From Spirochaetota bacterium (lineage in GTDB: Bacteria > Spirochaetota > UBA4802 > UBA5550), in contig JALOTL010000015.1 of the NCBI GenBank assembly GCA_025457915.1, positions 62,001 through 126,000 on the forward strand: DNA of 64,000 nt, read 5' to 3'. Positions 9,685 through 19,637 of the stretch are shown one piece after another. Under the pieces are notes generated by a model, which made no database searches, was not told the origin of the DNA, and was given only the letters and a program-made list of their open reading frames with translations. The position numbers and the translations under genes are program-made. The first letter of the stretch is position 1. Each line of letters starts with the position of its first letter.

Positions 9685-12600
9685 TCCCCCTCCCGCTCCC
9701 TCTTTCTGAATTCTGTCGGGGTAACCTTCATTATTTTCTGGAAGGCCCTGTTGAATGTCCTGAGGCTCTCAAAACCTACGGCATAGGCTATATCGACTAT
9801 GTTATCTTCGCTGCCCGTCAGCTTTTCCACCGCGTCCCTTATCCTCAGTTCATTGATGAACTCCCCGATCTTCTTTCCTGCATAGGTCTTGAACTGCTTC
9901 CCGAAATGGTCAGGGTGTACCTCGACCATCGCGGCCAGGCCCTCCCTCGAGATGTCGGAGGTGTAGTTCTCGGTTATGAAGTCTATAACGCTCCTTATCT
10001 TCTCCTCGGACACGGGCGTCACCATGCCTTTCTTCCTGTCCTCGTCGTTGAAGTCCATTTTTTTATGTATGATTGCGTTTTCGATCGCGAAGGCAATCTG
10101 GGACATAAAGGCCGCAAGGAGGTCCGCTTCCCTTTCGGTAAAAACGCCGCTCGAGAGGGAATTGTCAACGTAACACACGCCCAGTTTTCTTTCACCTGCC
10201 GTTATCGGCACGCACAGCACGGATTTCATTTCATGAAGCGAGACGCTGTCCTGGTTCATGAACCTGTCATCCGCCGACGCGTCGGTAGTTATCACATAAC
10301 TTCCGCCCGTGTAGGCCTTCCCGGCGATGGTCTGGGAAAATTCGAACTTATCCGGGCCTTCGAGGTTCTTCGACACAAGGATCCTCAAATTACCGCCGCT
10401 GTCGGAAACGAAAATCACGCCGCTCCTCGCGCCGGATATTTCAAGACATCCCTTCAGCGCCTCTTCGACGAGCCTGTCCGGATCGGACATTCCGCAAACC
10501 TGTTTTGAAAGCTTGATCAGGGAATAATACCTCTCCCTGTCCAGGAGCCTTTCGAGGATGCTGCCCTCCTGCTGATCGGAGCTGACGTGGAGTATTTCGC
10601 CGATGCGTTTCCTGTACAGGGCTGATTTTATCTGGCTGAATATCCTGTACGCCTCTTCGAGGTATCTCTTTGAATTTTCAGTGTCCCCTTTCATGGAAAG
10701 CATGAGTCCGTATTCATAGAGGCACCTCGCCTCTTCATACTTCCTGCCGGATTTCCTTAGATTTTCAAACGCCGCATTGAAATATTTTTCGGCCCTGTCC
10801 AGGCCCCCTGTAAGGTAATGATACCTCGCAAGGACCGCGAGTGACGAACCGTAATGGGAAGGCCACCTCTTCGTCCTCCTGACGGATTCGCGGCAGGTCT
10901 TCCTTATCCTTGACAGGTAAACCTTCTTTTCCCCGGGTTCGAGGGAATCCCTTTTCTCAACATACTCCGACAGCCTCGCTTCCGCAAGCCATGTAAACAG
11001 ATAAACCGTGTAGTGCTTCAGGAAATGGTTTGACAGGTAAAGAGACCTGGCCTTTTCGAGGTTTTCGATGGCTGCTGCCGAATCCCCCTTCTCCATGAAG
11101 ACCCTGCCCAGTTCGCAGCAGGCCCTGCAATTTGTAAAAAGAAGGTTGTTCTTCAGGCTGACTTTATATGCATGCGCCCCCTCTTCCTCGGCCTTTACCA
11201 GATCGCCGATTTCAAGATGGCACCCCGTGCTGTAGGTGTATGTTTCGCTTATTCCGTAAACGTCGCCGGTCTTCGCTGTTATGTCCCTGTACTGGTTGAC
11301 ATTGGCCATGGCCATGTCGTATTCGGACATCAGGTAATAATTGTATATCAGCCCCGCGATCGACATTCCTATTTCCCTGCTGTCGCCAATCCTCCTGAAT
11401 ATATCAATGCTCCTGTTGAAATTCTCTACGCTTTCCAGGTAATCCCCCTTCCAGTTCAGCGAGAAGCCGATAAGCTGGTGCGTCTGCGCCACCCCCCAGA
11501 TATCGTTCAGACTGGTTCTCAGTTCAAGGGCCATAGTGTGGTACTTGATGCAGAGCTTGAAAACAGGGATAGCCGCCCAGAGATTGCCGTAAGCCGACAG
11601 CATCATCCCCAGCTCGCTCGACCTGCCTATCTTGCTTTCGGCTATGTTGAGGCCCCTGATTGTCGACCAGATGTATTTTAAAACGTCGCTCAGTATGAAT
11701 GTCCAGGCGAGGGATAGATAAAACCATATTATTGCCCTGTGCCTTCCTCCAGTCTTCCGCGGGTTCTTCCTGAAGAACAATGCGGGGAAGGCTGAATGAA
11801 GCAGGTGTACCGCCAGTTCCCTGGCAATGCTCAGAACGATGACTCCCTTTCGCGACGGCATCCCTTCCCTGAGAAGGAGGAGGCCCATCCTTGCGTATTT
11901 TTCGCAATTGTGCCAGTCCCCCTTCTTGAAATAAGCCTGGCTTATCTGCCTGAATATATTCACCTTTTCATCTTTGTCTGAAATCGGCTGGAGCCTGTTG
12001 AAGAGATCGATCGCCCTGTCGTTGCTCCCGACAGTCAGGCACACCCTTCCCATCTCCTCGATGCACTCCTTCCATAGCTGGCGCTTGCCGCCGGACGACG
12101 GCGGCACGTCTATCCCGCCGATCAGCTCGAGCGTCAGCGTGAAGTATCTCATCGCGTCCTCGTTGGCATAGTCCCTCATGGCCTTCCTGCCCGCCGGGAA
12201 CGCGTATTCAATGGATTTTTCCCTGTCTCCCCCTTCGATATAATGGTGCGCGAGATCGAAAACCACAGCATCGGGATCTATCCTGTGCATGTCCTCAAGC
12301 ACCCTCGCCGTAAGGAGATGCAGCTTTTTCCTGTCGGATTCCCTCATGCTCCTGTAAAAGGCGTCGGTTATGCGGTCATGCACGAAAAGTATCACGCCCT
12401 TCTCCTGCGGGTCCTGCTCGAGAAACTGGAGGCTTATCGCCCTGTCGACGGCGCCCACCACCTCGTGGTGTGGCAGGCCGCCGAGGGAAAAAAGCAGCTC
12501 AAGCGCGAATTTCTTTCCTATTACCGCGGCGCACGACAGGATCCCGATCTCCTTTTCGCTCAGCAGGTCCATCCTGGCCAGGATGATGTCGACCACGGAC

Positions 12601-14366
12601 TGGTTGATTCCAATATTCGGCCCGAGAAGATCATGCCTCCAGGTCCCGGCGTCCTTCGTGAAAATCTTTTCCTCTATCAGCCTCTTGAGGATCTCGATGG
12701 CGAAAAACGGATTTCCGCCGCTCTTGGACAATATAAAATCCGAAAGCTTGACCGTCTTCTCTTCGTCCTCGAAAAGCATCTGTGAAATGAACCTGTTCAT
12801 CTGGGGACCGTCGAACGGATCGAGCCTGATCTCGTCCACCGGCCATTTCTTTTTCCTGGCGTCCCTGATGAACTTCGAAAGGCTGCCGGTCTTCCCCGCC
12901 GTGAGTTCCCTGTAGGTGCCGATCACCATCAGGCCGTGGTTTCCGATATCGCCGGTTATTTCCGCGAGGAGATCAAGGGTCCCGTCGTCCGACCAGTGAA
13001 GATCGTCAAGAAGTATAACGAGTCCTTCTGAAAGCTCGCTAAGCCTGAACAAAAACTGGGATGATATCATCAGGAATCTTTTATATTCCCTGTTGGGCTC
13101 GAGTGATATCGGTTTGGGGTGACTGCCTATTATCTCGCTCATCAGGGGGCACAGTGTCAGAATTATGTGACCCAGATCCGAAAAATCGTCAAGGAGCGCG
13201 CTTTTTATCTCCTCCTTCCTGGTCCGGGGAAAGGTGCCGAAGCTCCTCACGTAGGAATTGAGGGCGTCCCTGAAAGGCCCGTAGGGAATTTTATTTTCGC
13301 CCGAGAAGCATTTGCCCCCGATAAGCATGCCTCCGCCGGCATATATATAATCCATTATGTCCTCTACGAGCCTCGTCTTGCCTATGCCGGCCTCCCCGCT
13401 GAGAAGGCAGAGCAGCCCGGCCCCCTTTTTTGATTCATCATAATAGACCCTGAGGGAGTGCATCTCCTTCTCCCTGCCGACCAGGCTCGTCCTGTAGGAA
13501 AGCCTCGGCGATTTGTCTTCGAACCCGAGGGGAAAATCGCTTTCTCCGCCCTTGAATTTTTCAAGGTCCCTGGTAAGGCCCGCGGCGCTCTGGTATCTCT
13601 TCTCCGGCTCCTTCTCGAGCATCTTCATTACAATTCTTGAAAGCATAGGCGGCACTGCCCGGTTCACATCAGACGGCTCCTCAGGCACGACGGCGACATG
13701 CTTGTGTATTACAGAGCAGATGTCGTTCCCGGAAAAAGGCGGTTCCCCCGTAAGCATTTCATAGAAGACGACGCCGAGGGAATAAAGATCGCTTCTTTCA
13801 TCGGTTTTTCTTTTAAGTATCCCGGTCTGTTCCGGGGATATATAACCGAATGTCCCGGTAACGGCATCGGGATCCAGCGATTCGGAATAATTCTTGATCT
13901 GCGAAAGGCCGAAATCGATGAGTTTAACGGCATCTTCCGCGACCAGTATATTGCCTGGTTTGATGTCCCTGTGGATGATTCCGTTTGAATGTATGTAGGT
14001 GAGGGCGTTGCTTATTTCAAGTATGATTCCCGCGCTTTTTTCAACGGACATGCCGCGTTTGATGTGGATCGAGAGGCTTTCCCCGCTGAAGTATTCCATT
14101 ATTATATAATGGAGATCCAGCACTTCGCCGATTTCATGTATCTTTATTATCACAGGATGCTTGAGTCTTGAAACGGTAAGGGCCTCGGATCTGAAACGGA
14201 TGATATCCTCTATCCTGTCAGATGTAGACGAGGTCTTCAGGATTTTAACCGCAACGTTTTCTCCGCTGACGGTATCCGCGGCGAGATAAACATAGCTCAT
14301 CCCGCCCTCTGCAAGCAGCCGGGATATCTTATATCGGTTGCCGATTACTATTCCGGAAAAATTCAT
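9681..14366 (-). CDS. Giant Ser/Thr kinase-ATPase-TPR-GAF protein with C-terminal AraC-type DNA-binding domain
   Basis: This 1561-residue paralogue of the downstream gene has the same front end: kinase (about 10-270) with VAVKILK, HRDIKPGN, DFG and SPEQ; ATPase with Walker A SGEAGIGKT near 325 and Walker B LVILLDD; TPR-like helices; and a GAF domain (about 1295-1435). In place of a phosphatase it ends in an AraC-family double helix-turn-helix (about 1452-1555) carrying the family signature IAYAVGF followed by FNRAFQK and TPTEFRK. The protein could therefore both phosphorylate and bind DNA, which is inference. No clear ribosome site precedes the ATG at 14366, and 131 bases separate it from batB, so an own promoter is possible. 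The stop overlaps the next start by four bases, indicating tight co-translation with the phosphatase sibling. Confidence 0.92.
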   Translation of the reverse strand: MNFSGIVIGNRYKISRLLAEGGMSYVYLAADTVSGENVAVKILKTSSTSDRIEDIIRFRSEALTVSRLKHPVIIKIHEIGEVLDLHYIIMEYFSGESLSIHIKRGMSVEKSAGIILEISNALTYIHSNGIIHRDIKPGNILVAEDAVKLIDFGLSQIKNYSESLDPDAVTGTFGYISPEQTGILKRKTDERSDLYSLGVVFYEMLTGEPPFSGNDICSVIHKHVAVVPEEPSDVNRAVPPMLSRIVMKMLEKEPEKRYQSAAGLTRDLEKFKGGESDFPLGFEDKSPRLSYRTSLVGREKEMHSLRVYYDESKKGAGLLCLLSGEAGIGKTRLVEDIMDYIYAGGGMLIGGKCFSGENKIPYGPFRDALNSYVRSFGTFPRTRKEEIKSALLDDFSDLGHIILTLCPLMSEIIGSHPKPISLEPNREYKRFLMISSQFLFRLSELSEGLVILLDDLHWSDDGTLDLLAEITGDIGNHGLMVIGTYRELTAGKTGSLSKFIRDARKKKWPVDEIRLDPFDGPQMNRFISQMLFEDEEKTVKLSDFILSKSGGNPFFAIEILKRLIEEKIFTKDAGTWRHDLLGPNIGINQSVVDIILARMDLLSEKEIGILSCAAVIGKKFALELLFSLGGLPHHEVVGAVDRAISLQFLEQDPQEKGVILFVHDRITDAFYRSMRESDRKKLHLLTARVLEDMHRIDPDAVVFDLAHHYIEGGDREKSIEYAFPAGRKAMRDYANEDAMRYFTLTLELIGGIDVPPSSGGKRQLWKECIEEMGRVCLTVGSNDRAIDLFNRLQPISDKDEKVNIFRQISQAYFKKGDWHNCEKYARMGLLLLREGMPSRKGVIVLSIARELAVHLLHSAFPALFFRKNPRKTGGRHRAIIWFYLSLAWTFILSDVLKYIWSTIRGLNIAESKIGRSSELGMMLSAYGNLWAAIPVFKLCIKYHTMALELRTSLNDIWGVAQTHQLIGFSLNWKGDYLESVENFNRSIDIFRRIGDSREIGMSIAGLIYNYYLMSEYDMAMANVNQYRDITAKTGDVYGISETYTYSTGCHLEIGDLVKAEEEGAHAYKVSLKNNLLFTNCRACCELGRVFMEKGDSAAAIENLEKARSLYLSNHFLKHYTVYLFTWLAEARLSEYVEKRDSLEPGEKKVYLSRIRKTCRESVRRTKRWPSHYGSSLAVLARYHYLTGGLDRAEKYFNAAFENLRKSGRKYEEARCLYEYGLMLSMKGDTENSKRYLEEAYRIFSQIKSALYRKRIGEILHVSSDQQEGSILERLLDRERYYSLIKLSKQVCGMSDPDRLVEEALKGCLEISGARSGVIFVSDSGGNLRILVSKNLEGPDKFEFSQTIAGKAYTGGSYVITTDASADDRFMNQDSVSLHEMKSVLCVPITAGERKLGVCYVDNSLSSGVFTEREADLLAAFMSQIAFAIENAIIHKKMDFNDEDRKKGMVTPVSEEKIRSVIDFITENYTSDISREGLAAMVEVHPDHFGKQFKTYAGKKIGEFINELRIRDAVEKLTGSEDNIVDIAYAVGFESLRTFNRAFQKIMKVTPTEFRKREREGE

Positions 14367-14497
14367 ATAGGGAACTATCGGAAAAATAGCATAATCATTT
14401 GGAAGGGGATTTTATAAAAAATCAAGTTAATAAATATTTGAGCGGGAATTAATTAAAAAAGATCCGGGAGGGTTGAACAAAACAAGTCTGGTTTACA

Positions 14498-15535
14498 CTA
14501 TAGAGTTTTTTTTATTTTTTTTCTTACGAATTTGACAATGTTTCCGGATCTTTCGGCCATCAGCATCTCGAAAGAAAGCAATAAAAAAAGCACGACTGCG
14601 AATATCTGGAACCTCTCGATCCTTTCATTCACAATCCTGGTTCCGTATTCATTTTTTCGCTGGTCGGAAATTATATCAAGTATCGATCCCATGCCGGAAA
14701 GATCCCCTGTTATGTCGATATAATTACCGCCGGTAGACACGGCCAGCTTTTTCAGCAATGAGGAATTCTTTTTAGTCCTGACCAGGTTTCCCGACGAATC
14801 CCTGATAAAACCCTTTGTTCCGGATTGCCCCTCTCCCGAGGGAATGAAGTCGCCGTCATCCCTGCCTATGCCGACCGTGTATACGGAAACGCCCAGGTCC
14901 CTGAACGCCGGTATGGCGTCTAGCGCCGTGCCCTCATTGTCCTCGCCGTCCGTTATGACAACCAGCACCTTTGTCGTCAGCCTCTTTTTTGTGAAGACCC
15001 TCGCCGCTTCGCGAAGCGCCTTGCCGATGTCGGTGCCGCGGAGCCCGATCGAGTCCGGGGATGCTCCGTCAAGGAACATCATGAACGCGCCGATGTCGTT
15101 AGTCAGGGGACATTGCAGAAAAGCGTCCCCGGAAAAAAGTATAAGCCCCATCCTGTCGCCCCCGAGGGACATGGCGAGCCACTTGACGGCGTCCCTGGCC
15201 CTGTCAAGCCTGCTTGGATTAACGTCGCCGGCAAGCATGCTCGGACTCACGTCGAGAGCGATAAGAACGTCCGAGCCCTCGCTTTTAACCTCGCGCGGGA
15301 CGCTCCCCCACTGTGGACGCAGCAACAGGAAAGCCGAAAGCAGAACGGATACGGCGATTATCGCCTCCCTTGCCGCGGACACCGTCCTGGATCCCTGCAC
15401 GATTCGGATCTGGCCGCCCCTGAATATCGCTGAAAGCATTCTTCTCTTCCATAATACGTACAGAAGAAAAAGGGAAAGGGTCAGACCGGACAGGGCGGCT
15501 ATGTATATCATGTATTTATAGTTTCCGAAGCCCAT
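14498..15535 (-). CDS. batB: BatB, von Willebrand A domain membrane protein
   Basis: The 345-residue protein has membrane segments near residues 8-28 and 56-72, a VWA domain with the metal-binding MIDAS motif DVSPS at about 95-99 and an ITDGEDN motif, and a final membrane segment near the C-terminus. This is the usual BatB/BatA layout. The ATG at 15535 overlaps the batA stop by one base; a GTG one codon earlier is possible. An AGGAAG lies about 8 bases upstream. It is expected to sit in the inner membrane and to pair with BatA through the VWA domains; the molecular function of the complex is not established. Confidence 0.9.
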   Translation of the reverse strand: MGFGNYKYMIYIAALSGLTLSLFLLYVLWKRRMLSAIFRGGQIRIVQGSRTVSAAREAIIAVSVLLSAFLLLRPQWGSVPREVKSEGSDVLIALDVSPSMLAGDVNPSRLDRARDAVKWLAMSLGGDRMGLILFSGDAFLQCPLTNDIGAFMMFLDGASPDSIGLRGTDIGKALREAARVFTKKRLTTKVLVVITDGEDNEGTALDAIPAFRDLGVSVYTVGIGRDDGDFIPSGEGQSGTKGFIRDSSGNLVRTKKNSSLLKKLAVSTGGNYIDITGDLSGMGSILDIISDQRKNEYGTRIVNERIERFQIFAVVLFLLLSFEMLMAERSGNIVKFVRKKIKKTL

Positions 15536-16533
15536 CACGGTATCTTCCTGTAAAAAACAGACCTGAGGATGACCTCGAGAAAAAAAAGCGAAATCGACGC
15601 TAGAAGAAAATCGAAAAACCTGTCGTGAAACTCGTGATATGATTTGAGATCTATCTCGCTTTTTTCCAGCCTGTCGATGTCGCTGATATTTTCCCAGAGC
15701 ACCCCCGTGGACGCGGCGCGGTAGTATTTACCGCCGGTCATCCCGGAAATTTTTTCAAGAACAGCCGGGTCAAAGTGATTGTCGACGTATCTCCTTCCGA
15801 AAATGGACCCAGCCGGCCCCGGGTAAGGGACCCTGCCGTCCCTGCCGATGGCGACGCTGTATATTTTTATGCCCAGTCCGTTCATCGCCTTTGCCGCCGT
15901 CTCCGGATCGACGCTCCCCCTGTTGTTCACCCCGTCGGTGATGAGAAGAATGATTTTAGATTTGGATTTGCTGTCCATCATCCTTGACCCGGAAAGGGCC
16001 AGCGCGTCCCCTATGGCCGTGCCGTCGACCGGCACGGTTTCGAAATCAATATCATCGATGATCTCCTTCAAAATATCATGCTCGATGGTGAGGGGACACT
16101 GGAGATACGCTTCGCCGGCAAAAACCGTCATCCCGATCCTGTCGCTTTTCCTGTTTTCTATGAAACCCTTGACCACCTGCTTTGCCACCGCGAGCCTGTT
16201 GTTCGGCTGGAAGTCCTCGCCCCTCATGGACCCGGAGACATCGAGCGCGATCATGATATCTATTCCAAGGTTTTTAACGCTGGTGTAGTCAATGCCCCTC
16301 CCGGGCCTGGAAAGAGCGATGATCAGGAAAAAAAGCGCGAGAAATCTCAGGACCGGAAGGAACCTGTATGTGCGCGCCCTTATGGAATCCCTTTTTTTAA
16401 GTATGCCGCGGGAGGGCACGGATATCGCCGATTCGCTTTCATATAGTTTCGCGAAAATATATAAGAAAACCATCGCCGCGTATGGAACCAGGAGCAGCAG
16501 GAACATCGGGTCCCTAAACTCTATCCGGGACAT
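15535..16533 (-). CDS. batA: BatA, von Willebrand A domain membrane protein
   Basis: The 332-residue product has two N-terminal membrane segments (about 10-28 and 60-75), a VWA domain with MIDAS motif DVSGS at about 98-102, a conserved DGTAIGDAL segment and ITDGVNN, and a C-terminal membrane segment near 305-325. The ATG at 16533 follows GAGGGAG by seven bases and was preferred over a TTG two codons earlier. It overlaps the end of the preceding gene by 20 bases and touches batB, so the three are likely translated together. BatA and BatB share roughly the same architecture and are probably products of duplication. Confidence 0.9.
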   Translation of the reverse strand: MSRIEFRDPMFLLLLVPYAAMVFLYIFAKLYESESAISVPSRGILKKRDSIRARTYRFLPVLRFLALFFLIIALSRPGRGIDYTSVKNLGIDIMIALDVSGSMRGEDFQPNNRLAVAKQVVKGFIENRKSDRIGMTVFAGEAYLQCPLTIEHDILKEIIDDIDFETVPVDGTAIGDALALSGSRMMDSKSKSKIILLITDGVNNRGSVDPETAAKAMNGLGIKIYSVAIGRDGRVPYPGPAGSIFGRRYVDNHFDPAVLEKISGMTGGKYYRAASTGVLWENISDIDRLEKSEIDLKSYHEFHDRFFDFLLASISLFFLEVILRSVFYRKIP

Positions 16534-17503
16534 TCCCAATCTCCCTCGATATTCTCTCCGCGAGCCTGACCGCGGACTCCATGTTCCCGATCATCGTTTC
16601 CCTGGATGGAGAGAATTCAGCGTATTTTGACAGATCCCACAGCGAGAAACACGAACTCATGTCGTCGAGAAATTTCCGCCAGCCCGGCCTCGACGCGACC
16701 GTTTTAAGTATTTCATCGGAGGTCATGTCCATGGCGTCGAAAGACATCTGGAGGGAGAGGTATCCCCTGAATATCATAGAAATCCCGAAGGCGTATTTTG
16801 CGGCCATGCCGTCTTCGATCAGCTTCATGCCGTTGAATTCGTCCATCTGCCTCCTGAAAACATCGATCGGGGGGACCCGCGCCGGCGGCGGGACTGATTG
16901 CTCCTTTCTTCTTTTGAAATACCTGTATGCGAAGAAGGCGATCGCGCAGGCGGCAGCGAGACCCAGTACTGCCAGTATAATCCTGTAATAATTTCCCCCT
17001 AGATCAAGAGGAGGGTCGATCTCCTGGAAGGTCCCTTCCCTGTTGATTTCATTGACCTCGATCTCCGGTATCCTGTATCCGACCTTCGTACCGTCCCCGT
17101 CCCTGATATCAATCTCGGGAAGCTGGTGGCGGCCCGGCCTGTAATAGGAGAGCTTCATGGAAACCCTGATGCCGCTGCCCCCTTTAACCACGCGGTACTT
17201 TTTTGCATCATTTATTGAATAGACTGGGACATTCGATGAAGGATTTTTATCATTCCCGGAGGAGTTTTTTTTCGGATCGTCCTTTTCCGGGGGATAGTAG
17301 TTCTTTTTCCCGGGGACGGTTATATTGAGAGCGTCGGATCCGTCACCCGTGATTTTAACCTCGTATTCGATTTCATCGCCTACGGTCGCTTTTTCGGCGG
17401 AAACCGCGGCCCTTATTTCCGGGTACGCTCCGGCCGCGGTTGAAACCGCAATGACCAGCAGCATTGACGGAAACGCGCGTTTTAATGAATTAATAAACTG
17501 CAT
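16514..17503 (-). CDS. BatD-like short protein of the bat operon (signal peptide, beta domain, one TM)
   Basis: The 329-residue protein has a signal peptide (hydrophobic 12-24, cleavage likely after AGA), a beta-type extracytoplasmic domain, a membrane segment near 171-190 (followed by the basic YRYFKRRKE), and a helical cytoplasmic tail of about 135 residues. The layout resembles a shortened BatD or the DUF4381-type proteins that usually lie between the DUF58 gene and batA in such operons. No catalytic motif is visible. Position suggests it is a membrane partner of the MoxR and VWA proteins. It starts seven bases after the DUF58 gene ends and overlaps batA. Confidence 0.75.
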   Translation of the reverse strand: MQFINSLKRAFPSMLLVIAVSTAAGAYPEIRAAVSAEKATVGDEIEYEVKITGDGSDALNITVPGKKNYYPPEKDDPKKNSSGNDKNPSSNVPVYSINDAKKYRVVKGGSGIRVSMKLSYYRPGRHQLPEIDIRDGDGTKVGYRIPEIEVNEINREGTFQEIDPPLDLGGNYYRIILAVLGLAAACAIAFFAYRYFKRRKEQSVPPPARVPPIDVFRRQMDEFNGMKLIEDGMAAKYAFGISMIFRGYLSLQMSFDAMDMTSDEILKTVASRPGWRKFLDDMSSCFSLWDLSKYAEFSPSRETMIGNMESAVRLAERISREIGNVPDRV

Positions 17504-17509
17504 AAAAAA

Positions 17510-18358
17510 TCATCCCTGGTCGCGCCTGACGAGCCTGGTCCTGTTTCTCTTTTCAAAAAACCTGAGTATGGGAATCTCTATAGGTTCCGACGTGCTGACA
17601 TGTATGGCGTCGAAATCGGCCAGCACGGGAAAGGCGCCTTCCTCGGGAATCATGTCGTAAAGAAAACTTTCCCCGGTCTCAAGGTCCGCGAACTCCGCTA
17701 GCCCGAATATCCTCATGGCCTTCTCCATCGGGTCGGACACCTGCACGGGGATGATATCGTGCTTTTCTCCCAGGAGCCTCAGCTTGAGCTTGTAGTCCTT
17801 CCGGCCGTCTATGAAATCCGAAATCAGGAATATGACGCTCCGCTTTTTCAGCACCCTCCTGGCGAAATCGACCGCCGCGCCGATGTCCGTCCTCCTGTCC
17901 GCCGGCCTGCACCTGGCGATCTCGTCCATCACCTTGAGTATGAATTTGCGTCCTTTCTTGGGCCTGATGAATTTCTCAACGCCCCCGCTGAAGAGAATGA
18001 CGCTCACCCTGTCGTTGTTCATCTGGGAGAGGTAAAGAAAAAGCGCCGCGATCTCCAGGACTACATCGCTCTTTTTTCTTTCACCGCCGAAATCCGTAGA
18101 ACCGGACACGTCTATCATCAGCACAACCGAAAGCTCCCTCTCCTCTATGTATTCCTTTATGTAGGGATGGTTCATCCTGGCGGTGACGTTCCAGTCGACG
18201 TTCCTGATATCGTCGCCGTAATCGTATTCACGGACCGAATCGAACGAAAGGCCGAACCCCCTGAATGCCGAATGGTATTCTCCGACGAACAGGGTGTTGA
18301 TCTTCCTTCCGGTCCTGATTTTTATTTTTTTCAGGAGGGCTGAATCGGCCGTTACCAA
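17510..18358 (-). CDS. DUF58 domain protein (VWA-like)
   Basis: This 282-residue protein has the DUF58 signature FRGFGLSFDSVREYDYGDD followed by the DWNVTAR stretch (residues about 32-62), and a VWA-like fold with DVSGS at about 88-92. DUF58 proteins travel with MoxR ATPases and are presumed to be their clients or adaptors. The only sensible start is a TTG at 18358, just after the moxR stop and preceded by GGAGG at eight bases; no ATG lies nearby in frame. No membrane segments are seen, so it is probably cytoplasmic. Confidence 0.9.
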   Translation of the reverse strand: MVTADSALLKKIKIRTGRKINTLFVGEYHSAFRGFGLSFDSVREYDYGDDIRNVDWNVTARMNHPYIKEYIEERELSVVLMIDVSGSTDFGGERKKSDVVLEIAALFLYLSQMNNDRVSVILFSGGVEKFIRPKKGRKFILKVMDEIARCRPADRRTDIGAAVDFARRVLKKRSVIFLISDFIDGRKDYKLKLRLLGEKHDIIPVQVSDPMEKAMRIFGLAEFADLETGESFLYDMIPEEGAFPVLADFDAIHVSTSEPIEIPILRFFEKRNRTRLVRRDQG

Positions 18359-19342
18359 TCAGGGGACCTCCACCGAATCGAAAATCATCCTCACGACGTC
18401 GTCGGGACCCCTGCCGTCAGCCTCCGCCTCGTAGGAAAGTATGATCCTGTGCCTGAGAACGTCGGCGCCTATCTCCTTGACGTCATCCGGGGTGGCGAAT
18501 CCCCTCCCCCTCATGAATGCCACGCACTTCGCGGCCTTCATGAGCGCGATCGACGCCCTGGGGCTTGCGCCGTATTCGATGTATTTCTTGAGCTCCTTCC
18601 GCCCGGGGTTCCTCGTCTCTCCGGCTACCGAAACAATGTAATCGACGAGCTTCTCGTCCATGTAAATCGAATCTGCGATTTTGGATTTTTTAAATATTTT
18701 TTCAGGGGTTATTATCTGTCTGATGTTGGCGACGTCCAGTTCGCCGAACCTCGTCAGTATCTGGCGCTCCTCATCCCTGCCTGGGTATCCGACAAGCACC
18801 TTCATGAAAAACCTGTCAAGCTGGGCCTCCGGAAGGGGATATGTCCCCTCCTGTTCAATCGGGTTTTCAGTGGCCATGACCATGAATGGGCTGTCGAGAC
18901 TGTGCGTTTCCTCTCCGATGGACACCTGCTTCTCCTCCATGGCCTGGAGCAGGGCCGACTGGACCTTGGCCGGAGCCCTGTTTATCTCGTCAGCGAGCAG
19001 GAGGTTCGTGAAAATGGGGCCTTTTTTCGTAAAAAAATCGAGGTCCTTGGGATTGTATATTCTTGTCCCTATAAGGTCTGCGGGAAGAAGGTCCGGCGTG
19101 AACTGGACCCTCATGAAATCAGTATTGATGCATTTCGCGAACGACCTCACGGCAAGCGTCTTCGCAAGCCCGGGAAGCCCTTCAAGAAGGATATGCCCCC
19201 CGGACATGAACGCTATGATCATCCGGTCCAGCAGGTTTTCCTGGCCTATTATGACTTTTGACAATTCGGATTTTATCTCTCCGATGAACCCGTTTTCAGA
19301 TTTGACCTTTTCGGTCAGCTTTTCGATTGCAGCATAATCCAT
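18359..19342 (-). CDS. MoxR family AAA+ ATPase
   Basis: The 327-residue protein is a MoxR-type AAA+ ATPase: Walker A GLPGLAKT at 55-62, Walker B LLLADEINRAP near 115-125, sensor motif ATENPIEQEGTYPLPEAQLD, and a C-terminal lid domain. MoxR ATPases act as chaperones that load cofactors or remodel VWA proteins. It is the first gene of the locus, with GGAG eight bases before the ATG. The upstream 295 bases separate it from the divergent aldolase gene and should hold its promoter, but I could not pin one down. Confidence 0.93.
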   Translation of the reverse strand: MDYAAIEKLTEKVKSENGFIGEIKSELSKVIIGQENLLDRMIIAFMSGGHILLEGLPGLAKTLAVRSFAKCINTDFMRVQFTPDLLPADLIGTRIYNPKDLDFFTKKGPIFTNLLLADEINRAPAKVQSALLQAMEEKQVSIGEETHSLDSPFMVMATENPIEQEGTYPLPEAQLDRFFMKVLVGYPGRDEERQILTRFGELDVANIRQIITPEKIFKKSKIADSIYMDEKLVDYIVSVAGETRNPGRKELKKYIEYGASPRASIALMKAAKCVAFMRGRGFATPDDVKEIGADVLRHRIILSYEAEADGRGPDDVVRMIFDSVEVP

Positions 19343-19530
19343 ATATCAGCTCCGGTTGTTTCTCGGCATTCCCTCCCGGGAGCACCATGGAAGACTTATT
19401 TAAAAAACCGCCATTCTGTCCACTAAAATTCCCTGCGGCGTCTTTTATCGAATCATCAAATTCAGAAAAACCGCGTGATCATATGTTACAGGATGCGCAT
19501 GTTTCCAATAAAATAATGGGGAAATTTATC

Positions 19531-19559
19531 TTGATTTTTTTATTCAAAAATGATATTAA
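19531..19559 (+). promoter_or_regulatory. Candidate sigma70-type promoter for the aldolase gene
   Basis: TTGATT and TATTAA are separated by 17 bases in an AT-rich stretch about 80 bases before the aldolase ATG. Transcription would start near 19567. Confidence 0.45.
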
Positions 19560-19637
19560 TCTGACAACGGCGGTTTTTTAGTAATGCATGCATGATAAAC
19601 GCCGGGCACAAACAGAAAGACCCCGAGGAGGATGATT

